A stretch of 64,000 bases of DNA from Owenia fusiformis (lineage: Eukaryota > Annelida > Polychaeta > Sabellida > Oweniidae): positions 536,513 to 600,512 of the forward strand of contig CAIIXF020000004.1 in assembly GCA_903813345.2 (NCBI GenBank). Direction: 5' to 3'. Below are positions 1 through 12,800 of this stretch, piece by piece. The position numbers were made by a program, and so were the translations under genes. Numbering within the stretch: position 1 is the first letter of the stretch; every line of letters begins with the position of its first letter. The notes under the pieces are model-generated. The model was not told the DNA's origin, did no database searches, and worked only from the letters and a program-made list of their open reading frames with translations.

Positions 1-731
1 TGTGCTATAGTATTCCCACACATCTCTGAGGATGTCTGTATTGTTATCGGTAGTTCTATGATTTTAACTTACGTTTTCCTATGTTGTGCTATAGTATTCC
101 CACACCTCTTTGAGGATGTCTGTATTGTTATAGGTAGTTCTATAATTTTAACTTACGTTTTCCTATGTTGTGCTATAGTATTCCCACACCTCTTTGAGGA
201 TCTCTGTATTGTTATAGGTAGTTCTATAATTTTAACTTACGTTTTCCTATGTTGTGCTATAGTATTCCCACACATCTCTGAGGATGTCTGTCTAGTTATA
301 GATAGTTCTATGATTTTAACTTACATTTTCCTATGTTGTGCTATAGTATTCCCACACATCTCTGAGGATGTCTGTATTGTTATCGGTAGTTCTATAATTT
401 TAACTTACGTTTTCCTATGTTGTGCTATAGTATTCCCACACATCTCTGAGGATGTCTGTATTGTTATCGGTAGTTCTATAATTTTAACTTACGTTTTCCT
501 ATGTTGTGCTATAGTATTCCCACACATCTCTGAGGATGTCTGTAATGTTATAGGCCATTCTATAATTTAAACTTACGTTTTCCTATGTTGTGCTATAGTA
601 TTCCCACACCTCTTTGAGGATCTCTGTATTGTTATAGGTAGTTCTATTATTTTAAACTTACGTTTTCCTATGTTGTGCTATAGTATTCCCACACATCTCT
701 GAGGATGTCTGTCTTGTTATAGGTAGTTCTA
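1..731. repeat. 84-bp tandem array copying the exon 18 end and its donor
   Basis: About 8.7 copies. On the minus strand each unit carries the 3' part of exon 18, the GTAAGT donor and about 20 bp of intron. The rightmost copy is the real exon. 84 is a multiple of three, so the plus strand shows a spurious 170-residue ORF. The array continues past base 1. Confidence 0.95.
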
Positions 732-810
732 CAACCCCCTGGAAGAAGTGACCTGCTGAGTAGCTTATGTTTACTGCAGTTTCTTCTTTGTCCCCAGTCA
801 ACACCCATAT
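662..810 (-). CDS. ATP11B: Flippase exon 18 (P domain, TGDK)
   Basis: Starts [20 protein letters not shown] and ends HRKT at GTAAGT. Its last part plus donor is the unit of the 84-bp array that fills 1-731. Read-through past the donor meets TAA at once, so only this donor fits the frame. Confidence 0.92.
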
Positions 811-3800
811 CTAGAAACATAAATAGCAAACACATTAATCTTAGGGAAATAAGAAATGATGCACATTGAAAAATTAAACTGAAAAGTAAGAATCTTTCAA
901 ACGAAGTATCATAAGTGACCTTTTTACCACATCTTTTAAAAGAAGTATCACCAGTGACCTCTTCAATTCCCTAGGAATTTTTAAAATGAAGTATCACAAG
1001 AGACCTCCTAACAACGTCAATTTCCTAAGAATCTTTCAAATCAAGTGTCACCAGTGACCTTTTTACTTCATCAATTTCCTAGGAATTTTTAATGAAGTAC
1101 CACAAGTGACCTTTTTACCATATTAATTTCCTAGGAATCTTTGAAATGAAGTATCACCAGTGACCTTTTTACTTCATCAATTACCTAGGAATTTTTAAAT
1201 GAAGTACCACAAGTGACCTTTTTACCATATTAATTTCCTAGGAATCTTTAAAATGAAATATCATCAGTTACCTTTTTACTTCATCAATTTCCTAGGAATC
1301 TTTAAAATGAGGTATCACCAGAGACCTTTTTACCACATCAATTTTCAATTAAAAGTGACATTTTAATTGATCAATTTCCTAGGAATGTTTTGAATGTTTT
1401 GCAAAAATAGATGTTTTACAAAAATGTTCTTACAATGACATTTGCAGATATTTGAGAGAATATTTTGCATATAGAATTCTTAAGGTTAGCAATATTAATT
1501 TATAAAAACTACCATGGAAAGTATGACTGGTACAACAACATGAACTTGATATTAAGAAACCTTGAATAAAAAAAACTACCGAGAGAATATCAAAGGCATA
1601 AAGTGACCTTTTACCATTAACATTTTTAAGATTGGTAAAGAAAAAACAGCTTAAGTGCATAAAAATCAATAGCCCTATTTGAACAAACACTTTATGCACA
1701 TATCACAATATCAGGTAAGCCTGCACTTTATTGATCCAGTCAAAACAAATTCAATGGTTGCTGCTAACTGTGCCCCAATATTTACACTTCATGATTCATC
1801 ATTTTAAAAGGGAGTCAATAAGCAACTAATGTATTGCGACATTTACAAGAAGACAGAGGACCTGGTGCAGCTCAAACATCCAAGGGGAAATCATATAGAC
1901 AGGTAATAGATCAGTCCAATTATGGAATTATATCTATAAACATATATATATAAGGGAGTTAATATATTAAAGGGTAGTATAAATATAATATGTTGTAGGT
2001 AATATATATATATATAGATTTAGTAGGTAACAGAGGTTCATGAAGGACTGATGATATATCATTCTGAGTGAAAATATATATTATAAATTGCGTAGTTATA
2101 CTCGTATATATAGGTATTAGTATTATAGGTATTATATATAATTTGACATATTGTTAATATATAAATAAATTTGGTAGCTAATATATAAAGCTTCATAAAT
2201 TACTAGTGATATATCATTCTGAATGTTTGGCAAAATGACAAACAACAAAATAAGGGGCTTCTACATAATGAATTTGAAGTTGAGTTTATTTTGCTGCTTA
2301 TTAGATGAAATATTAAACCCGTATACTGGTGATATGTTCAAATTAAGGTGTAATATGGAACAATGTTGTATATTTTAAACATATATGACTTAAATAAAGT
2401 AATAATGAGGTAATACTGAAGAAAATGAATCATTTACTAAATATAAATTAACCCTTTAACTTAACTCACATTGCATTTCCTGAAGTTTTTAACAATGAAA
2501 AAACTGCAGTACTTTTGGCTTGTCAATATTTGCATCAGAGAGCCAAAGCGTACTTCATGTTTATATAGTAACATAATAGTAATACATCATCCTGACATTA
2601 TGCACTGAGCATTAGTTGAGATGCTGGTAACAAATTTGATGATAACTTTGTTCTAATGCCTTTCTGGTTTTCCCCAGTACAGTAATCTTTTTACATGTCG
2701 AAATAATGTTTTGTTTGGTTAAAAAAATCCAGATTTATTCTCATATTGTACAAATAATTCTGTATTTATTTACAGAAGTTTCGTCTTCACATCTACAGGT
2801 GAGGCATAAACTGAATCATGGAGAACCAAAGTTACGCTAATCAGAAGAAAAATGCTGAAAAACCAGTTGGTCAGTCACCAAGTGGCCCAACAATGACACG
2901 TGCAGTACTTCCACCAATAAACATCACACCTGGATTGCATGGGACACAGCAATCAATGAATCAAGCATCAATACCCCAGCAGCCAGCATATCCAACACAA
3001 CCCCAAATGGGATATGTACCACCAAGAGCTGCATACACAGTGCCACCTACTGTTGCCCAACCATATGACCCAAATCCCGATTACAGCAATGGTCCTAGGC
3101 CAGCATGGGCCCACAATTGCGCATTGGTACTCAGCACTCTCCTCATCATTTCTGGTATGATCATGTTCATCATGAACATCGTTGGTTTGGTGGTGGGTGT
3201 CAAATTTGCCGTAGGTGGAGCAGGAATATGGGGAGGCCTATTCATGATACTCACTGGAGGAATTGGGGTATGCGCATCAAAAACAAAAACAACCTGCAAA
3301 ATTGTTAGCCTGATGGTCCTTGCTATTCTACTTGCAGTGTTTAGTTTCTGTATATTTGGCGCTCATGTTTCCGGCACCATAGTGGCATCTATAGGTAACT
3401 GGGATTACATGGATAAAGAATATCCATATCACTATGACGACTTCGATGATTACATGCCATCACCATCACGCGAATATATATATGATTATAACTGTACACA
3501 TCCTTATGAGACTGTAAATGGTGTATACTGTGATGGGTTTACAGCATACAGAGAGGTGTATCCTGAGACTGCTAAGACCAGTCCAATTAGAAAATATGTG
3601 GATGATGCCAAACCAGCTGGACAAGGTATAAGGATCGCTTTCAATGCAACTATGACAATATTTGCTCTTATAGTATTTGTAGCATGTATCGTGGCATCTG
3701 CGTTATCCTGCCGTGCAGTGTGCTGCCGATCTCGGTCAAACGTGATTCAAGTTGTGTATGTTCCTGCTACAGGCTCCTGTCAGATGAATCCTATCTCACA

Positions 3801-6800
3801 GGGAAACAACCTCCAGGTTTGCTTCTTTTCTAATCTGTTCCCTATTCTTAAGTCTCTTTTGGCTACTGTATTTATTAGTTTCATACATAACAAATCAGTT
3901 GTAAAAAGTAGTAATCTTCAGAGAGTTAAAACAATTATCAGAATAAAAGAATAATAATACATGTATTTAAATGAATTATCGTACATTTTCATTGTTTTGT
4001 TCTTTAACCAACAGGTTGTCTCTGTTGCTCCACATGGCCAGCTTCAACCCCAGTATGTTCAGAACCAAGGAATGGTACAATCGCAGAACATGGCATTCTC
4101 TCCGCAGAATGCAGCCATTGATTACAACCAGGTTAAGCCAAATGAAACAGGTGGACAGGCTAGGAATGCAACTGGAGGGGATAGTCCTCCACCTGCTTAT
4201 GAGCCTTATGGGAGAAATGAAATAACTGCTGTTGAGGACTAATAGATTCTCATTTCAAGATTTCACTATACAATAAAACCTGTACATTTGAACACTTCCT
4301 TCATCTGGACACCTCTCAATATGAACACTTTGAGGACAAACAGATTCTCATTTCACTATACAATAAAAAGCCTGTATATCTGAACACTTGCTTCATCTGA
4401 ACACCTCTCAATATGAACACTTTTAGGACAAACAGCAAAACAGGTATATCTGAACACTCTTCTTATCTATACACCTCTCTATGTGAACACTTTTTGGTCC
4501 CATTTTTTAATCTGCCATAGACTACTGTATTTAAAAACTTTAAATATGAACACCTGCTAATCTGAACACTTTTGGCTGCTCCTTAGTGGCATTCTGATTA
4601 GACAGGATTCACTTACAGTTGTACATAACAACAACCAAAGAATGAGGACACTAGTACAATTGAACATGGAATGGAATGGACGGACAGAAAACTGTGAATA
4701 CTGAGATTATAACGTCTCGCGTAAATAAATGCTTATTCAAATAACAGATGTAGACCATCAGCTGATACGAAAGATATTGCAAAAAGTGAATAACCAACTG
4801 ATGAAATACTGAGGTTAATACTAACAGTGATTATATGCTAGATCATGCAAATCTCTGATCAGCTTTGATTAAAGATAATTTTTATACTTATAGAGATTAT
4901 TTATTAGATCTTGTAGCTTACATATATTTTACATCAGTTAATGGTGGCCTAAAACCCAGTTTATTTTTTTTCGTGAAGCCACTCAGTAAAATTACGATTT
5001 CTCTGCACCCTGATGTCCAATCAAGATCATTTGAGTATCTATGTGCAATTTACTAAGTGGCTTCACGGAAAAGTAAACAGGGTTATAAGCCACGTTAATC
5101 AAACAAAAACTGTAAATATCAATGGTAAAACTTTTAACTTAAATTATGGCAAATGCTTATGTAGATAACTAGATATATATAGTCTATCAAACACCAAAGT
5201 GGGATGGACTATCAATTATTGTATAATACTTTAGTAAGTATAATGTAAAAAGTGTGAGACTTTAATAAATATTTTACTAACAATGTAACTCTGTTGATCA
5301 GAAAAGAAAAATAGCTTGGCATCATACTCAAGATTTTAACCAAGATTTTTAAAAATTACTCAATATAATTTATAAATGTATAGTATGTTCTGTGTGTTTC
5401 ATTTGGAACCCTGTATGTTTACATAGTACATGTATTCTTGAAGCTTTAAAGTTCATAAAATATAAATTTGTGTATTTTGTATATAATTTCATTGTTTTGT
5501 TATAGATAATTACTGATTGGTGCACATGGGATAGAACTTTAAAGGCAGCCTCTTGATTTTGTGAGATTCCAAGTCAATTTAAGGTGTTACAAGTTATAAC
5601 CAGGGCATAATAAAGCTTGTAGAAAATTAAAAGCAAAACTGTGAGAAGCAAATTTGCCATTTCATGGTATTACAACCAAATTCAGGGTGAGATTAAAAAA
5701 ACAGAACCCACAATCTTTTTGGGTCAACCTGAATAATCTAAATCAGATCATGGACACCTTCTATCAATTTATTATTATCACAACTTTTTGTAGTTAAATC
5801 AAGTTACCTTAATCCCTGCTGTCCTTAAAGCAGCTATAGTCTCAGGGACACCTGCCTGTAGTCTGTCTTCCACTGCTGTAGCACCAAGTAAGGTAAGATT
5901 CTGTTCTATTGCACTGAAAGCCTCCACCAGCTGAAATATACATGATGGGTCATAAAAATGGGACAATTTGCAACATAGAAATATCATATAGATAAACTGT
6001 GTGCCTGTAGTCTGTCTTCCACTGCTGTAGCAACAAGTAAGGTAAGATTCTGTTCTATAGAACTGAAAGCCTCAACCAGCTGAAATATACAGGGTGGGTC
6101 ATAAAATGGGACAATTTGCAACATTCTTAAAATATCATATAGATGAACTGTGTGCCTGTAGTCTGTCTTCCACTGCTGTAGCACCAAGTAAGGTAAGATT
6201 CTGTTCTATTGCACTGAAAGCCTCCACCAGCTGAAATATACATGATGGGTCATAAAAATGGGACAATTTGCAACATAGAAATATCATATAGATAAACTGT
6301 GTGCCTGTAGTCTGTCTTCCACTGCTGTAGCACCAAGTAATGTAAGATTCTGTTCTATTGCACTGAAAGCCTCCACCAGCTGAAATATACAGGATGGGTC
6401 ATAAAATGGGACAATTTGCAACATTCTTCAAAATATCATACAGATGAACCCCATTGGCAGCATAATGTACCAAAAAATAAAAGGAATTTTGGCCGATCAT
6501 GTATACATGTATTATATGAAGAAAATATGATAATCTAAAATCCAAGAGTTTTTTCTGACAGTTGAGCCTTTAAATTATACTAAAGTAATTTTGTACACAT
6601 GTATAAAGGAAGAATGACAAGAGGGAAATGCTACAATATAACCGCATAATGGAGCATGTGGCTCATAGCAAAATGGAAGTTACCTTTTCTTCTCTGTGTT
6701 CTAAAGATTTCCTAGAGTCTTGGAGTATTTTATCATAATATCTAAATTCTTCTACTGTAAATCGTCTTATGCCAATCACCAATGTACGGAGTCCCAACTG

Positions 6801-9800
6801 AAAACAAGGTACATTATCATATGCAGAAATTTGATTACTTATAACATTAAGTAGTAATATGTAGAAAAATCTGATCAGGAGTTTTCATGCGAATGCAGTG
6901 TCAAAAACAGTTTTTACAGTTTCCGGGCAAAACTGGATTTATTTGTTAATTATCAAAATATTTTGACAAATGAGTTTGCGAGCTTACTACCTACTGAAAC
7001 TAAGTTTGACATCATTAATCTCGCCAATTTCTGGGTTCACAAAAAGGGCACAGGGTTATTGGAAATGTAAATTTATCACTTAATCTGTAAAATCAAGATG
7101 TACTTACAACAGCATAGTCATTAACATGCCTGAGTATTGTGTCTTTATCACCCCCAGTTGCCCTGGGCAACATAGTGGCCTCAGCACCTTTGCACAATAG
7201 ATACACGTCACCTAAAATGTAGAAGTTGACTAGAAAATGGCAGTTATATGGAAAAATTATTTATGGATGAAACAAAATAGTTTGGTTATTCAAAATTCTT
7301 TAGAGTTTATTGTGAGAAAATTTTGAGTTGAATCATTTATAACTTAATAAAAAGGTACTGGAAAAGGATTAGTGACGTGTTATATCCAGGCTACTTAACT
7401 TTATATTTGAAAATGTCTTAGGAATATTAAAACAGTCAGAAAAAACATAAATATAAACATCTTAAAGCGGGACATGGGATATAAATAGGAGGCAGACTAA
7501 TGGAACAGCCAGAATAGCTGAATTTTTGATATTTTCACAAAGCTAGTCAATTTTCTCAAATTTCATTGTTGAGACCCTCCTACTTATACAGTTAACAGAA
7601 AGAACAGAACATAACTACACCTCATTTGGCCCCATATGTTCTTGAAATAACTTGTGAATAGTGAATAAATCCAAAAGAAAATTGAATACATGTGAATAAA
7701 ATATATACCGTATACAATTCTCATAGCGTCTCATTTCACCATTAAATGACACTTCTATATACTTAATATATACTGTATATATAATTCATTCCACCTACCA
7801 CTTTGGTCCCTAATGATGACACTCATTCTCTTTCTATTGGCATCAAACTCCAGGATGTGTAGAGGCTCATAGCGTCTCATTTCACCATTAAATGACACTT
7901 CTATATAGTCATCTTTCATGCCATGGAGCACAACTCCATACCTAATATGGGCAAAAAGTGTTATCATTAAATGACACTTCTATATAGTCATCTTTCATGC
8001 CATGTAGCACAACTTCATACCTAATATGGGCAAAAAGTGTTATCATTAAATGACACTTCTATATAGTCATCTTTCATGCCATGGAGCACAACTCCATACC
8101 TAATATGGGCAAAAAGTGTTATCATTAAATGACACTTCTATATAGTCATCTTTCATGCCATGGAGCACAACTCCATACCTAATATGGTCAAAAAATGTTA
8201 TCATTAAATGACACTTCTATATAGTCATCTTTCATACCATGTAGCACAACTACAGGGTGGTCCAAAAAAATGGGACACTCGTATTTCAAAAATAAATAAT
8301 GATTTTCTTTTTTTTTCTTTTTTTTGTAGTATTTATTTTATTTCAGTTTAAAACTTCTTACATTTTACATTTTAAAGCAACCTCCAAACATTCTTCCTTT
8401 CACACCATACATTCTTACCCATCCATACCCACTCATCTTTCATACATCCCAGTCAGACACATGCATACTGTAAATGTCACATAAATATAGAGGAAAAATC
8501 ATGCCATAAAATAAAGCATAGAACGCTATTTAAAGTTAGAAATCATAATTATCTAATTTTGAGCCCTCGGAAAGATACGCCCTATACCCCAAGTATGATA
8601 TAGGTTCTCTTCTAAAAATCTTCGTATGCACATAATACTTGTAAATTAAAATAGCAAAATTGAATTCTTTGAAAAGTAAGTTCCCAAAATATCCCACTAT
8701 TACGTGCTGTTCCTTTAATTCTATACCCTTTGGCTCCCAATGCATTTTCATGTTTTTAATGAGAGGTTGTACATTTTTGCAAATCCAGAATCGGTGCTGG
8801 ACAGTTTCTTCCTCCCCACAAAAGTCACACGCGCCATTTTTCCTTATCTTTACTCTTTTCAGATACAGGTTTGTCGCGTAAATATTATTAATGATTTTAT
8901 ACTGCAGCTCGCGAAAAAAATTGTTCTTTGTTACTCTGTAAGCCATCGAACATATGTCATTTACTGAGACATTGAATTGCGAGGCGCTTTGTTGCACACT
9001 TTTGGATAAAGTAAAATTATTTTCATTTATACACGACTGAATAAGCTTTGTGGTCAGCTGTGAAATATCGAAAATCTTACCTGCAATATGGATAGATTCC
9101 AATCTGGGCTCATAGTTTGATACACTTATCATTGTGCGGTCGCTTTTTAATAAGGAGATCCACTTCGATGGAATAGCTGATATAATTCCCATATAGTCTA
9201 GAAAGTTAATATTTATCGTGAATTTCAGATTGAAATCCCGATGGCTTAAGAATTTGCCCTCTTCGTCTAAAAGATCTCGTATTTGGACTATTTGTTTTTC
9301 AAATAGATCCTTCCTGAAAATTTGCTTACCCTCCCTTAATATGTTCTTGTTATTCCACAAAAATTCGTTCTTAACTTCAGCACTATTCCGTGGGTCATCA
9401 CATTCATTGACTGAAGAATAATACCGAAGCATGTCCTTATAAAACTCCGGAATGGGATATTTGAAATACAGGACATCATAGCGACATTGCAAGATAAAAT
9501 TTAAGCCTCCGAACTGTGCAAAGTAAATTGCAGGGATAACCTTCCAATGACTTTTGGATATGTCAAAGAAGCGTTTTATCCACATAATTTTTAAAGCTTT
9601 TTCCATTGAAGTCAAATTTAACATTCGAATTCCGCCATCTTTAAAATCACCAGATATGGTATTACGTTTAATCTTTTCACTGGATCCTTTCCAAAGAAAG
9701 CTATAGATCAGCCAGTTTGCTCGCGTAATAACGTGATCAGGGGTGGCCGTCATAGACATAGAGTATACCAGTTGTGAGACAGCTAAAGATTTGATTATCA

Positions 9801-12800
9801 TCACACGACCGTAAATTGACAGATTACGCTTAAATTTAAGATCCTCTCTAAAGAGACAAGTTTAGTACCAAAGTTCGTTTCATCATTTATCTTTCGATTA
9901 TAGCATATACTTACTCCCAAAAATTTACTAGGGCGCTCCACCCATTTCAACCCCTCGATTTTACTAGTGTCCCCTTTCGATGCCCCAATATAGAAACATT
10001 CAGTTTTTTCCCGATTCATTTTAAGACCTGACACCCAATAAAACTTATCAAAAATGTTAAGGGCTGCTCTTAAAGAATTTATATCATTTAGAAAAAGGGA
10101 AATATCGTCAGCGTATAGGGTTATTTTCTGTTCATGGCCATTCAGGTTAATACCTTTCACGTTTTCATCCTGCCTGATTTTCAAAGCAAGGACCTCTATA
10201 CATATTATAAAAAGGGAGCAGCTCAATGGATCCCCCTGCCGGACGCCCCGGTTCAGCTTAAACCATCCTGTAGAATGACCATTGTTAGTGACGCAACTGT
10301 TAATATCTGTATAAAATAACTTCACCCACCTGATAAGTCGTTCTCCGAAGTTGAAATAACGCAAAGCATAATCAATGTAACTCCATTCCAAACTATCGTA
10401 TGCTTTTTCAAAATCAATTAGCGATACTACACCAGGGATCTTTTTATCTCTCGTATATGTAAGAAGATCCTCCATAAATCTAATATTTTCACCAATCAGT
10501 CTGCCTTTTATAAAGGCAGTCTGATCCGATCCAATAATGGCTCCGAGAACCGATTCAATGCGCTTACTAACGACTTTCGACACAATTTTATAATCTATAT
10601 TTAAAAGGGAGATGGGGCGCCAATTTTTTAATAGCGATATATCTTTACCCGATTTTTCTATCATGCAGATGACCCCTTGCCGTTGGCTAACCGATAAAAG
10701 CCCTGTTTCAAAAGAAAGGTTAAAACTAGTTACAACTTCGGCCGAGATATCATTCCAAAAAAGTTTAAACCATTCCGCGGTAAGGCCGTCACTACCCGGG
10801 GTTTTGTTTGTCTTAAAACTAGAAAGCACTTTAAAGCACTCACCTTCAGTGAGAGTCAATTCACAAGATTCTTTTTCCTCCGCATTCAATTTCCGTGATG
10901 TAATATTTTCCATAAAAGAATCGCGATCGTGTTGTCCTGGGGACACCTTAGAGGAGTATAGATCTTGATAGAATTGCTTTATTTCTTTTAATATACATGT
11001 ATCACCTTCGACGTTCTCCTCGCCTACCTTTAATTTGGTGATATGCTTTTTCGCATGATTAGATTTTTCAATATTAAAAAACAGAGAGGAACATTTCTCT
11101 CCCTTTTCATAGTACTCTATCTTTGATCTTACCATATGACCTTCCGCTTTATACATATATATATTCTCTAATTTGGATTTTGCTTTCTGATAAGCGTTGC
11201 ATACAGCCTCGATAAGAGTGTGTCCGTCAGTAGCTATCAATGATTCGAGATGTTCAATCTCTTTTATGAGTTCAATTTCAATTTTCCGATTTTCCTTACA
11301 CTTACGTTTTGAAAATGCAACGGTAGTACTTTTGATTTTATATTTCATAAATTCCCACAAAGCAATTCTATCTAGCTCGCGGTGCTCGTCCCGTATATTA
11401 GTAATGAGTTGTTTTATACATGCTTTATATTCTTCATCTTGTAGAAGGCTATTGTTAAATTTCCAGAAACCTGGGCCCCTAGTCTGCTGAGTTGTAAAAA
11501 TTTTTAGTTTGACCAGTTTATGGTCAGAGTGAACGCTAGGTTCTATAAAACATTCACAATTTTTTAAAATTCTACGTTCAATAAACCACATGTCGATTCT
11601 ACTTTTAAACAAAGAATTCTTCAGAGCATCTTTTGCGCATGATTCATATGTGTATTGAACGGTTGCAGGATTTAACATCCTCCAAACGTCAACCATATTT
11701 AAGGATGAAAGCATATGCGCTACTACTTCGGCTGATTCTGAAGCTTTATACTTAGTGATACCGTTAGAATATCTGTCAACATTTGAATCCAGAACCATAT
11801 TACAATCCCCTCCCATAATCAAATGATCCGACGAAAAGTGAGATGTTACATGTAGATGAATATTTTTAAAAAATGTTTTGTTCTCCTTACCCTCGTTAGG
11901 TGCGTACATGTTCACTAGTGTATACGTGTCATTACCAATCGCACACTTAACAATAATGTACCTACCTGACGGATCGGCATCCGAATTAATAACTGATACA
12001 CACGAGTTCTTTGCTAATAATATCGCGACCCCCCGTTCATTACGTTTAGGACCATGGGCAAAATGAATATCTGACCCCCATTCCCGTTTCCAATGATCTT
12101 CGTCAATTCGGCCGGTGTGTGTCTCCTGAAGAAAAACGACATCCAGGCGTTTTCTCTTAAGGAACAAAAAAATAGACGCTCTTTTCTTATTATTCCTTAG
12201 CCCTTTAACATTAAAGGACCCAAGAGTGAAAGTGCGTTCTCTAGTCATGTGTGTCGTAAAAGACTACATTGAAAATACATACAATACAAATGAATACAGG
12301 TGAATACATGGCATGGTTTACAAGATCACAAAGATACACATTTACATACTGTCGACCCCTACAATAATAACAAGTCGGGTAAAACCTATTCAATACAAAA
12401 GGCGTGTACGCACACAATGCATTCAGGTGCGACACACTCACACTCACGAATGAGTTTATTACATAAAGCTTTTCAAAATCAAAAGGCATACAAACACAAA
12501 AGACAATCAGATACAACACACTCACGCACATAAAAGCATACATTGTCGTCAGTAAATACATGACATGGTTTATACGGTCACTTAAACATACAATCATACC
12601 CACCCATTCAAGACTCATATCGTATTTAGCCGAAGCAATACTCATTTACAAAACACAAAAAACACCGCTTCGAAACCTTGTAATGGAAGTCAGTTCTAAT
12701 GTAGCGGTAAAAAACTTCACAAGGGAATTTACTTATCTTTAATTTGGTATATCATAAGTTCAAATTTATTATAATATCTGTCAACCAAAGTCCATTATAT

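Larger units (their letters stand above)
8310..12723 (-). mobile_element. L1/Tx1-type non-LTR retrotransposon inserted in the mariner left arm
   Basis: Minus-strand element with an AG-rich A-tail (read as T-rich at about 8303-8327). It splits the left arm of the mariner palindrome. About 35 bp of that arm seem lost at the insertion. ORF1 was not found. The presumed 5' UTR is at 12249-12720. Confidence 0.88.

Noticed and set aside
58-570. 170-codon plus-strand ORF with 28-residue repeats
   Set aside because: It is the antisense of the 84-bp exon 18 border array; the open frame follows from a unit length divisible by three.
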